In this document: in pieces, positions 1 through 5,287 of the stretch
Position numbering within the stretch: the stretch's first letter is position 1
How the letters are laid out: every line of letters begins with the position of its first letter
DNA from: Candidatus Aenigmatarchaeota archaeon
Lineage (GTDB): Archaea > Aenigmatarchaeota > Aenigmatarchaeia > Aenigmatarchaeales > Aenigmatarchaeaceae
Direction: 5' to 3'
Assembly: GCA_011773475.1 (NCBI GenBank)
Contig: WVXN01000038.1
Coordinates: 426 to 6,177, forward strand
Length of the DNA stretch: 5,752 bases
The notes under the pieces: model-generated
What the model was told of the DNA's origin: nothing
Database searches by the model: none
What the model saw: only the letters and a program-made list of their open reading frames with translations
Translations under genes and position numbers: made by a program

Positions 1-32
1 AATATATGGTCATTTTTAAATTCTTTTTCCAT
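1..32 (-). CDS. 5' end of an outward-facing unknown gene, left copy (partial)
   Basis: The ATG is at bases 32-30 on the minus strand and the frame leaves the window after ten full codons, MEKEFKNDHI. A Shine-Dalgarno-like AAAAGGA lies inside the end of the preceding minus-strand gene, and only one base separates that gene's stop from this ATG, so the two are probably co-transcribed and coupled. All visible bases are identical to the start of the plus-strand gene at 5667, which shows more of the protein. The product is unknown. The gene call rests on the matched copy, the ribosome site and the tight spacing. Confidence 0.6.
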   Translation of the reverse strand, partial: MEKEFKNDHI

Positions 33-54
33 TTTATTTTAATCCTTTTAAATT
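1..54. repeat. Inverted repeat, left copy (partner 5645-5698)
   Basis: These 54 bases are the exact reverse complement of 5645-5698 by base-by-base reading. The inner boundary is sharp: the next base inward differs (T against C, a synonymous Asn codon change) and similarity then fades. The outer boundary is not visible because the window ends inside the repeat, so the true length may be much greater. The repeat covers the codons for NLKGLK and the stop of the 34-423 gene, a one-base gap, a ribosome site and the start of the next gene. Confidence 0.95.
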
Positions 55-423
55 ATTTAATCTATCTATTTCTATATAATTAATATAACAGTTTCCGATA
101 TAATTGTAAATACCTCGACCAATCTTTCCGGCAGGATCAGACAAATTTAAATTACTTTGGCTCCAATCTACACCTAATGCTTCATAAACATCTAAAATAT
201 TTATTTTATTTCTGTTTGCTCTTTTAACCCCTACTCCTTTACCAATAATTAATAGATTATGGTTTTTTAAAGTAGTTATTATTTTTCTAAGTACTGTTTC
301 AGATACTTTTATTTTAAACTTATTCTCTATCTCAAATGCAAGTACTAATATTTTTACATAGTTATGATTTAAAATGTATAATAAACATATGGCAATTTGT
401 ATGTCTTTTCTTATTAAATTCAA
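34..423 (-). CDS. Rrf2-like winged-helix transcriptional regulator (putative)
   Basis: This 129-residue protein has the look of an Rrf2-family DNA-binding protein. An N-terminal helical region is followed by a recognition-helix-like stretch (about residues 40-57), then a wing segment GKGVGVKRANRNKINILDVYEAL (residues 61-83, quoted as one motif region), which parallels the family's GxGGGYRLAxxxxxITLLDV pattern. Only Cys13 and Cys112 are present, so the three-cysteine Fe-S site of IscR/NsrR-type members is absent and any signal sensed would differ. The start is TTG at 423-421: in-frame TAA codons lie upstream, no ATG occurs in the frame, and GAGG sits eight bases before the TTG. The last seven residues, NNLKGLK, are shared with the unrelated 93-residue protein at 5384. 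It faces away from the replication genes, so control of the 424-932 region is a reasonable inference. Family assignment is by eye. Confidence 0.6.
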   Translation of the reverse strand: MNLIRKDIQIAICLLYILNHNYVKILVLAFEIENKFKIKVSETVLRKIITTLKNHNLLIIGKGVGVKRANRNKINILDVYEALGVDWSQSNLNLSDPAGKIGRGIYNYIGNCYINYIEIDRLNNLKGLK

Positions 424-497
424 TAAATTAACCTCGGCAAATAAACCCTTTTATTAATAATATATTTTATATAATAACACACTTTTTTAAGGATTAC

Positions 498-510
498 GAC
501 TAATTTAGTC
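498..510. promoter_or_regulatory. 13-base perfect palindrome, possible operator
   Basis: GACTAA-T-TTAGTC is a perfect dyad around a central T. It lies about 75-90 bases upstream of the TTG start of the minus-strand regulator, next to AT-rich sequence from which a leftward promoter could fire. Dimeric winged-helix regulators usually bind such dyads, so autoregulation is plausible. No protein-DNA evidence is available and the leftward promoter itself could not be defined. Confidence 0.3.
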
Positions 511-525
511 CTATACTTTTATAAA

Positions 526-596
526 CCTAATATTATTAGATATTTGGGTATTGATATACTAGCCTTACGGCTATATCAACCCTATCTAATATTAGG
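526..596. repeat. Large bulged hairpin (inverted repeat with a TTAC loop)
   Basis: The right arm (569-596, 28 bases) pairs completely with the left arm (526-564, 39 bases) when four small left-side bulges are allowed (TTA, TTT, TA and ACT). The paired blocks are 7, 7, 3, 7 and 4 base pairs, closing on AGCC-TTAC-GGCT. The outer ends read CCTAATATTA on both arms, and the same 10-mer recurs at 831-840. No T-run follows on either strand, so it is not a typical intrinsic terminator. It could act as folded single-stranded DNA or as a structured RNA. Confidence 0.75.
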
Positions 597-699
597 CACT
601 TAAATAACATAAAAATTTTATATGATATAATAAAGAAAAATAAATATAAAAAACTTTAACAAGTATAATTCTTACACAATAATATAGAAAATTAATTAG

Positions 700-733
700 T
701 TTTGATTTTGGCCTCAAGCCAAAAAAATCAAAA
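700..733. repeat. Hairpin with GGC-CTCAA-GCC apex
   Basis: TTTTGATTTTGGC (700-712) pairs with 718-733 around a five-base CTCAA loop, with a three-A bulge at 725-727. This gives 13 base pairs, three of them in the GGC/GCC apex. The plus strand continues with A-rich sequence and the minus strand lacks a clear T tract, so terminator function is doubtful. It may be a cruciform or RNA structure in the intergenic region. Confidence 0.5.
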
Positions 734-792
734 AACAAAAAATAAATTAATAATTAAATTTAGAAGAAATACAGGAATCGGGATAAGTACAC

Positions 793-808
793 TATTTTTT
801 AAAAAATA
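793..808. repeat. 16-base AT palindrome
   Basis: TATTTTTTAAAAAATA is a perfect palindrome with abutting T and A tracts. Such tracts bend or melt easily, and this one lies about 75 bases upstream of the rightward promoter. In DNA this AT-rich it may also be chance. Confidence 0.35.
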
Positions 809-875
809 ACCAAAAAACGAAATATAAATACCTAATATTAAAATATTGAGAATATATTAAAAATATTAATAAATC

Positions 876-904
876 TTGCGCCGGCCTAAAATTTATGCTA
901 AAAT
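876..904 (+). promoter_or_regulatory. Sigma-70-type promoter for the rightward genes
   Basis: TTGCGC (876-881) and TAAAAT (899-904) are separated by 17 bases, and TG at 896-897 makes an extended -10 element. Transcription would begin near 910-912, leaving a leader of about 20 bases before the ATG at 933. A local GC-rich patch, GCGCCGGCC, fills the start of the spacer. It is the best promoter match I found and sits just upstream of a long same-strand gene series. Confidence 0.65.
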
Positions 905-929
905 ACTCCTAAACCAATAAAAAGGAGTA
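904..929 (+). promoter_or_regulatory. Dyad spanning the start-site region and Shine-Dalgarno
   Basis: TACTCCT (904-910) is the reverse complement of AGGAGTA (923-929), with 12 bases between. The right arm contains the ribosome site AAGGAG (922-927), five bases before the ATG at 933. If transcription starts at or before 904 the leader could fold and hide the ribosome site. If it starts near 911, as the -10 element predicts, the dyad can only act on DNA, as an operator. Confidence 0.4.
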
Positions 930-932
930 CTT

Positions 933-1148
933 ATGCAGCAATATCTATTTTTAATATATTTTATGGGTTGTGTAGATGGTCAAATTAAAACAAACCCCAA
1001 TAAAGCCCACGACTTACTAATTGTTCAAACCAAATGTGAATACATAACTGAAAAGTTTATATATGATTTTAAGACCTTAGAACACATAAAAGAACTCGAG
1101 CAGTACAAACAATCAACAACAGAACACATTAAAAAGTCGGGTAAATAA
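933..1148 (+). CDS. Small unknown protein, first gene of the replication operon
   Basis: This 71-residue protein is not recognised. The first dozen residues are hydrophobic (YLFLIYF), but the stretch is short for a membrane segment. The rest is polar and probably helical, ending in a Lys-rich tail, with Cys13 and Cys35. The start is well supported: a strong AAGGAG lies five bases before the ATG and a promoter match lies at 876-904. Its TAA overlaps the ATG of the primase-helicase by one base (TAATG), so reading this small gene probably delivers ribosomes to the next one, which has no clear ribosome site of its own. It could be a small regulator or replication accessory protein, or serve mainly in translational coupling. 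Confidence 0.75.
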   Translation: MQQYLFLIYFMGCVDGQIKTNPNKAHDLLIVQTKCEYITEKFIYDFKTLEHIKELEQYKQSTTEHIKKSGK

Positions 1149-2971
1149 TGCACGAAGATATAAATTACGATGATTTAGAAGGCAATTTCTCAAACGACGG
1201 CAAAAATTTTCGCACTTATTGCCCATTTTGCCATCATCACAAGAAAAACCTAGCAATTCTTGTTGAGACAGGACAATTCCAATGTTTTGTATGCGGCGAA
1301 ACCGGCGGCAGAGTCAAACTTGCACAAGCCCTATCCTCTACTTTAAACTCGGCACAGCAAGACCTTAATAAAAACCAACAATTGCAGCCGGCCCACTCTT
1401 ATTTAAGTCTACGCTCAATAACGTCCTCTACGCACAATATCCAGACCGATGGCACCTATTTACACATACCATACATAAACTACAAAACTGGCAAAGTCCA
1501 AGCCACTAAATATAAAGCCTTAAATCCCACAAATCCCTATAAATACAAGCTAGAAGGCAAAACAACTGGATATTATATTCCCTCTATTGAAAGTTTTAAC
1601 TCTGCCGACGACCTAATTATTGTCGAAGGAGAGATTGATGCTTTGTCTGTTTTGGAATTAAGCCCTGATTCTAAAATAACTTCATTAGCTACTTTAGGAA
1701 TTAATTCATTATCCGGCACAGTCGATCTGCTATCAACGATCCCCAAAACCTTCAAAACAATCTATATATGGTTTGATAATGATTCCGATGACTTAGTTAA
1801 ATCCAAGGTCAGGGATGCAGTCGACAAACTTATAACAGCCCTAAAAGCCGGACTAAATAGGCCTGAAATCCGGCTTATTTCGCCCCCACAACACATCAAA
1901 GATCCAAACGAATACCTAATGTCAGGTTACGGCCCAGAACATCTCACAGAGCTTCTCAGAGCCTCACAGCGCCCCCCTCTACCTAAAATAGTTAAACCAG
2001 CCCATATATATTTTGAGCCTCTACTAAAATTCCTCAAGGATAAAGATCGTAAAATGGGCCATACTACATTAATCGACGGCATAGACAAGGCGTTAGGAGG
2101 CGGCAAAAGGCTTGGAGAAATAACAGTAACCCATGCAGAGGCTAAAACTGGTAAAAACTCTCTTTGGCACTCTATGATGTTTATGTGGCTTGAAGCCCAG
2201 ATTCCGGTGGGTTATGCTAGTAGGGAATTGAGTCCAGAGTCTGAAGTTTTGCCCCATCTCCTAAGTATTTGGAAGAAAGAGCCGATTGTAAAGATGGATT
2301 TGAGTCAATCTTTAGAAGAATTCGACAGAATAAGCTCTTTAAATAGTGATGGGCCGCGCCCTAACTCATTGAATTTATTAGAAAACTCGGCAGAAGAAAA
2401 CTCGGCAGAAGAAAATCTTCCAACAATACTAAAAGAATTTAGACAAAAACTCCAAGACTGGCCCCTATACTTTGCCGACGGCTACGGAGTTATTGAATTT
2501 GAGGATCTTAGCACATGGATGTTGGCCCTAATAGAAGAAGGTGTTAAATATTTTTGGATTGACCATCTGCATCATTGCCTGATAGAATCAGAAGACTATA
2601 AACAAGTGGCCAAATTATGTATGCAGCTAAAAGCATTTGCTCTAAAACATCAAATTCACATAGACTTAATAATTCAACCCAAACTTACGACGCCCGATCA
2701 AAAACTTTCTAAGTCGACATTAAGGGGCGGCTCTGTATTAGGCCAAGTAGTAGACAACATATTTATTCTTGAGCGAGAGGCACAGATTCCAAATGTGTCA
2801 AAACTGACGCTTGATACAGCCCGAAGTCATCTAGCCAAAGAAGGTACCATAACATATCTTGAGTATCTGCCGCAAAGTCAGAAAGTTGTGGAAACCACTA
2901 TTGTTAAAGAATTCACTAATCAAAATGTTGACTCTGCCGATAATTTTAATATAGATAATAAGAAACTATAA
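1148..2971 (+). CDS. Primase-helicase fusion, phage T7 gp4 / Twinkle type
   Basis: This 607-residue protein should prime lagging-strand synthesis and unwind DNA at the element's replication fork. Domains in order: a zinc ribbon with Cys25, Cys28, Cys46 and Cys49; a TOPRIM primase core with Glu160 in VEGEIDA and Asp210/Asp212 in FDND; then a RecA-like helicase domain from about residue 300. The helicase has a P-loop AEAKTGKNS (330-338), a catalytic Glu candidate in SRELS (Glu360), Walker B ending at Asp472 (FWIDHLHH), a Gln510 sensor, an LRGG motif (Arg526) and an arginine-finger candidate Arg543 in LERE. T7 gp4 is 566 residues, so the length fits. Two oddities: the P-loop has Asn337 where Ser or Thr normally binds magnesium, and residues 397-421 look like a low-complexity insert built from a GC-rich repeat and a duplicated ENSAE. 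The gene is richer in G+C than its neighbours. Primase and helicase activity are inferred from motifs. Confidence 0.95.
   Translation: MHEDINYDDLEGNFSNDGKNFRTYCPFCHHHKKNLAILVETGQFQCFVCGETGGRVKLAQALSSTLNSAQQDLNKNQQLQPAHSYLSLRSITSSTHNIQTDGTYLHIPYINYKTGKVQATKYKALNPTNPYKYKLEGKTTGYYIPSIESFNSADDLIIVEGEIDALSVLELSPDSKITSLATLGINSLSGTVDLLSTIPKTFKTIYIWFDNDSDDLVKSKVRDAVDKLITALKAGLNRPEIRLISPPQHIKDPNEYLMSGYGPEHLTELLRASQRPPLPKIVKPAHIYFEPLLKFLKDKDRKMGHTTLIDGIDKALGGGKRLGEITVTHAEAKTGKNSLWHSMMFMWLEAQIPVGYASRELSPESEVLPHLLSIWKKEPIVKMDLSQSLEEFDRISSLNSDGPRPNSLNLLENSAEENSAEENLPTILKEFRQKLQDWPLYFADGYGVIEFEDLSTWMLALIEEGVKYFWIDHLHHCLIESEDYKQVAKLCMQLKAFALKHQIHIDLIIQPKLTTPDQKLSKSTLRGGSVLGQVVDNIFILEREAQIPNVSKLTLDTARSHLAKEGTITYLEYLPQSQKVVETTIVKEFTNQNVDSADNFNIDNKKL
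2338..2365 (+). repeat. GC-rich 28-base dispersed repeat, copy 1 (inside the helicase gene)
   Basis: It matches 3499-3526 at 26 of 28 positions, including an identical 17-base core ATGGGCCGCGCCCTAAC. The core can fold as GGGC-CGC-GCCC. In this gene it reads in frame as LNSDGPRPN, residues 398-406, between the conserved helicase segments. Its composition stands out strongly from the surrounding AT-rich sequence. Confidence 0.85.
2381..2415 (+). repeat. 15-base tandem duplication in the helicase gene
   Basis: GAAAACTCGGCAGAA occurs twice back to back (2381-2395 and 2396-2410), followed by a partial third unit GAAAA. It encodes ENSAE-ENSAE at residues 412-421. The unit is a multiple of three, so the frame is kept. 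Exact identity suggests recent slippage, and copy number may vary between relatives. Confidence 0.9.
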
Positions 2972-2981
2972 AAGGTAAAAA

Positions 2982-3470
2982 ATGACTAAAAGAAAAAGAC
3001 AAAGATTCCTTAAAGTAAATAAAAAATATAAGGTAAGGCCCGATGTTACTAAAAAGAATTCTAAATCGACAATATCTAAAATATATAAAATATTTATTGA
3101 GCCAATCATAAATATAAATGAACAATTTGAAGAACAGCCCTATAGATTACATGATCTATTATTATTAAATGAACGGCCCATAACTACATATAAAGCGACA
3201 GAGGAAATCTTCATAGAAGCAATGGAGCGTGAAATAGCACCTAAACTATATAGAATCGAGACAGAGATAAAGATTCCAAAAAACTCCTTACTATATTTAA
3301 GAAAGGACCTAAAAAAGAATACGTGGGAATTAGAGGCGCTTGTACATAATAGCTATAAAGTTTTTAAGATTAATTTAGGAATATTTAATAAGATTAAAAA
3401 TAAACTGGTTTTACATAAAAGTATTAGACCTAACTATAGACATCCTAAAACTAGTGATATGGATCTTTGA
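2982..3470 (+). CDS. Unknown basic protein downstream of the primase-helicase
   Basis: The 162-residue product is not recognised. The first 25 residues are very basic (MTKRKRQRFLKVNKKYKVRP), which would suit nucleic-acid binding or ribosome contact. The middle is mixed and mostly polar, with no membrane segment, no signal peptide and no cysteine. The start has AAAGGT about five bases upstream, and the gene begins ten bases after the primase-helicase stop, so it belongs to the same transcript. It ends in adjacent TGA and TAA stops. One base out of frame, the DNA after 3457 stays open to about 3570 and includes LNSNGPRPN from the second GC-rich repeat, which could be a remnant of a longer C-terminus. 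A replication-associated role is suggested only by position. Confidence 0.8.
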   Translation: MTKRKRQRFLKVNKKYKVRPDVTKKNSKSTISKIYKIFIEPIININEQFEEQPYRLHDLLLLNERPITTYKATEEIFIEAMEREIAPKLYRIETEIKIPKNSLLYLRKDLKKNTWELEALVHNSYKVFKINLGIFNKIKNKLVLHKSIRPNYRHPKTSDMDL

Positions 3471-3498
3471 TAAAAATTTGTAAGAAATTTAATAGGAT

Positions 3499-3526
3499 TT
3501 TGAATAGTAATGGGCCGCGCCCTAAC
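3499..3526 (+). repeat. GC-rich 28-base dispersed repeat, copy 2 (intergenic)
   Basis: This copy lies in the 70-base gap before the gene at 3541 and ends immediately before that gene's ribosome site AAAGG (3527-3531). It differs from the copy in the helicase gene at two positions only. The hairpin GGGC-CGC-GCCC (3512-3522) would form just upstream of the ribosome site in the mRNA and might tune its use. It also contains an ATG opening a 12-codon frame (3510-3548) that overlaps the next gene's start; whether that is read is unknown. Confidence 0.85.
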
Positions 3527-3540
3527 AAAGGCAACAAAAA

Positions 3541-3981
3541 ATGTTTAAAGAAGGCGACTTAGTTTTATATGAGAATAAATTACACACAATAGAATGGACT
3601 ATACCAAGCTCTTATGCCATTGTAAATAACTTAACCGGCGAGGCCGTAAAACACACAGTTACCAAAGAGAAGTTGACTAAACCAAGCCTTCAAGCTGGCG
3701 ATAAAGTATGTATAGAACATAAATATATGTGGTTAGATTTTGATATATTAGAAATAGGAGTCAACAGCATAAACAGACAAATATATAGAGTAGCTAGAAA
3801 TTTAGATGGAAAAATGATTGACAAATGGATCACATCTGATAAGATATTGGATATAACATCAAGTAGTAATATAAAATATACCATTAAAAAATGTGAATGT
3901 GGGGCCAAATATACAAGTTTTCCAGACCATCATCTCGATTGGTGCCCTATGTTTGAAAAGAAAAAGAGGAAAAGAATATGA
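3541..3981 (+). CDS. Two-repeat SH3/KOW-like protein with Cys/His zinc tail (putative)
   Basis: The 146-residue protein seems to have three parts. Residues 2-47 (FKEGDLVLY...) and 50-106 (LQAGDKVCI...) look like two copies of a small beta-barrel unit starting with a GD-hydrophobic turn, as in SH3- or KOW-type folds. A C-terminal segment follows with Cys118, Cys120, His130, His131 and Cys135 (CECG...HHLDWCP), a probable zinc site of a kind seen in small phage proteins, and then a Lys/Arg tail. AAAGG lies nine bases before the ATG. Its stop overlaps the next start by four bases (ATGA), so translation is probably coupled. Binding to nucleic acid or protein is plausible; the actual function is unknown. 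Confidence 0.8.
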   Translation: MFKEGDLVLYENKLHTIEWTIPSSYAIVNNLTGEAVKHTVTKEKLTKPSLQAGDKVCIEHKYMWLDFDILEIGVNSINRQIYRVARNLDGKMIDKWITSDKILDITSSSNIKYTIKKCECGAKYTSFPDHHLDWCPMFEKKKRKRI

Positions 3982-4082
3982 GTGATGATTTATTAGTAAG
4001 CTTTATTATAGGCGGATGGACAGTATTTATAATTTGGTTTATAATAATTTTATTAAATGAAAAAAGAAATAAAAGGAAGTAA
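3978..4082 (+). CDS. 34-residue single-pass membrane peptide
   Basis: The frame reads MSDDLLVSFIIGGWTVFIIW and continues hydrophobic through residue 26, then ends in NEKRNKRK. This is one membrane helix with an acidic N-terminus and a strongly basic C-terminus, predicting the N-terminus outside and the C-terminus in the cytoplasm. Its ATG overlaps the previous stop (ATGA), and its own TAA directly abuts the next ATG at 4083. Position between two genes with no spare bases and the textbook charge pattern support a real gene despite the size. Small phage membrane peptides include holins, superinfection-exclusion and membrane-anchor proteins; nothing here decides between them. Confidence 0.7.
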   Translation: MSDDLLVSFIIGGWTVFIIWFIIILLNEKRNKRK

Positions 4083-4724
4083 ATGAAAATATATAAAGAC
4101 TCTTGGAAGATATACCCATTCGGTGAAAATTCTATATTATTCTTTACCGAGTATTGTTTTCTTAACAACCTACTAGACAACAGATATTTAGATAAAAAGA
4201 AGAAACTAATAAAACAAATACACGAAGAATTATGGTTTGAGGATAAATATAAAGACGATATTAATACAATAGAAAATTGGTCACATGACAACCACACTGC
4301 TTTATTATGTCTATTTAAAAAGACTTATAAAAGATTACCTTCATATGTAGAAGTATTTCCTGTAGATTTTCTTTATAGAACACATCCACGCGACCTTATA
4401 TTTTATATGTATATAAGTAATAATAAATTGTTAAAATTTGTATCTTTTTGGTTTTTGTGGGTACTTTCTCTAACCATGATAATAACTTGTTTACAAGATT
4501 ATAAATATAGAAATGGCCTAAAGATTTTAAAAACAGATGGAAAGATTTTAACATGGCTTAGACTACAAACCGTTAATATGCCTATTACTAAATGGATTTG
4601 CAATAAAATTATAGAACATAAATGGACTAATTGGTATTATGTGTTTAGATACTATTTTCAACAAGATGACAATCATCCAATAGTTAAAACTGCTAAAAAG
4701 GCGTTTCACCCCAAGGACATATAA
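4083..4724 (+). CDS. Conserved phage-type membrane protein of unknown function
   Basis: This 213-residue protein resembles an uncharacterised family that I associate with tailed-phage genomes. Recognisable elements in order are WSHDN (66-70), HPRD followed by LIFYMY (101-110), a hydrophobic segment at about 116-137, DGK then WLRL (152-161), NMPITKW (165-171) and DNHP near the C-terminus (196-199). Conserved His, Asp and Arg in polar motifs flanking a single membrane-associated segment could suggest an enzyme acting at the membrane, but no catalytic mechanism can be assigned. It starts directly after the 34-residue membrane gene, with AAGGAAG a few bases upstream. Codon use is very AT-rich, unlike the primase-helicase. 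Family recall is from memory and not searched. Confidence 0.8.
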   Translation: MKIYKDSWKIYPFGENSILFFTEYCFLNNLLDNRYLDKKKKLIKQIHEELWFEDKYKDDINTIENWSHDNHTALLCLFKKTYKRLPSYVEVFPVDFLYRTHPRDLIFYMYISNNKLLKFVSFWFLWVLSLTMIITCLQDYKYRNGLKILKTDGKILTWLRLQTVNMPITKWICNKIIEHKWTNWYYVFRYYFQQDDNHPIVKTAKKAFHPKDI

Positions 4725-4726
4725 AA

Positions 4727-4870
4727 ATGATTAATATTGAGAATAAATATAAATACAATGTAAGTCATAATCTTATCATAATCTTTAGAAAATTGATAAA
4801 AGTATATCTTCAAATACTATTAAAAATAGAGAAATTTTACATCAAATGCTTTTGGGAAAATCAATTTTAA
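4727..4870 (+). CDS. 47-residue unknown protein, last of the gene series
   Basis: The ORF starts two bases after the previous stop and has AAGGA nine bases before its ATG. The product begins MINIENKYKYNVSHNLIIIF and is rich in Ile, Lys, Tyr and Phe, with a weakly amphipathic, moderately hydrophobic middle and single Cys41 and Trp43. No family is recognised. Good spacing and ribosome site make it plausible, but its extreme AT-driven amino-acid composition means a chance ORF cannot be excluded. Confidence 0.5.
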   Translation: MINIENKYKYNVSHNLIIIFRKLIKVYLQILLKIEKFYIKCFWENQF

Positions 4871-5101
4871 AATGAAAATCAAAATGCCCCTAAATTCGCC
4901 TTATATTAGATGGTTTTGATAATTTTTGGTTTTTTCCCATCAATTTTTCTTATTTAATTCAATTTAATCTATTTAGCATAATAAAATTAAATAATTATAA
5001 AATCTATAATATAATTTCAATGACTTACAAATAATTCATTTTAATTAATAAAAAACTATAATGTATAATTAATACAATCTATTTTATATTTTAATTTAGA
5101 G

Positions 5102-5220
5102 ACTTAATTAAAAACAACTATTTAAGTATATCACTGCCAATTATTTAAGTCAATTATTAGTTTTAAATCATTTTTATAATTTTTATAAATAATTGTAATT
5201 ATTGAAACTTAATTAAAAAC
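5102..5220 (+). repeat. Pair of 14-base direct repeats with related inverted elements between
   Basis: ACTTAATTAAAAAC occurs at 5102-5115 and 5207-5220. Between them TATTTAAGT occurs twice (5119-5127 and 5142-5150), which reads ACTTAAATA on the other strand. The cluster resembles degenerate iterons, but short matches are common in DNA this AT-rich. Confidence 0.4.
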
Positions 5221-5287
5221 TTGTATTAATTTCTGAATGACTTTATAATACTAATAATAGACAACAACTTTTAAAAAAGATATTAAA

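Larger units (their letters stand above)
424..932. other. Gene-poor divergent region with several dyads; candidate control or origin region
   Basis: About 500 AT-rich bases separate the leftward regulator from the rightward replication genes. I find no convincing gene here. It holds a 13-base palindrome (498-510), a large bulged hairpin (526-596), a second hairpin (700-733), a 16-base palindrome (793-808), a third copy of CCTAATATTA (831-840) and a promoter (876-904). This concentration of dyads next to a primase-helicase gene would suit a replication origin or a divergent regulatory region. I saw no DnaA box matching TTATNCACA. The origin role is inference. Confidence 0.4.

Noticed and set aside
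526..596. tRNA or intrinsic terminator
   Set aside because: The fold is a single long hairpin without cloverleaf arms, and no T-run follows on either strand.
424..932. DnaA boxes marking a standard origin
   Set aside because: No match to TTATNCACA was found on either strand by eye.
1573..1755. Minus-strand ORF of 60 codons
   Set aside because: It lies wholly inside the TOPRIM-coding part of the primase-helicase and has no family signature.
2338..3526. CRISPR array
   Set aside because: Only two repeat copies more than 1.1 kb apart, one inside a coding gene, with no regular spacers.
3690..3908. Minus-strand ORF of 72 codons
   Set aside because: Antisense to the zinc-tailed protein; its hydrophobic look follows from the complementary AT-rich codons.
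2982..3981. Alternative genetic code with TGA read as tryptophan
   Set aside because: The genes ending in TGA at 3470 and 3981 stop at sensible places, one followed at once by TAA and the other overlapping the next start.
3947..4297. Minus-strand ORF of 116 codons
   Set aside because: Antisense to the membrane peptide and the 213-residue gene. The plus-strand genes have ribosome sites, tight spacing and recognisable motifs, while this frame is low-complexity Ser/Phe/Ile.
4872..4919. 15-codon ORF starting MKIKMPLNS
   Set aside because: Too short, no ribosome site, and no link to a regulated downstream gene.
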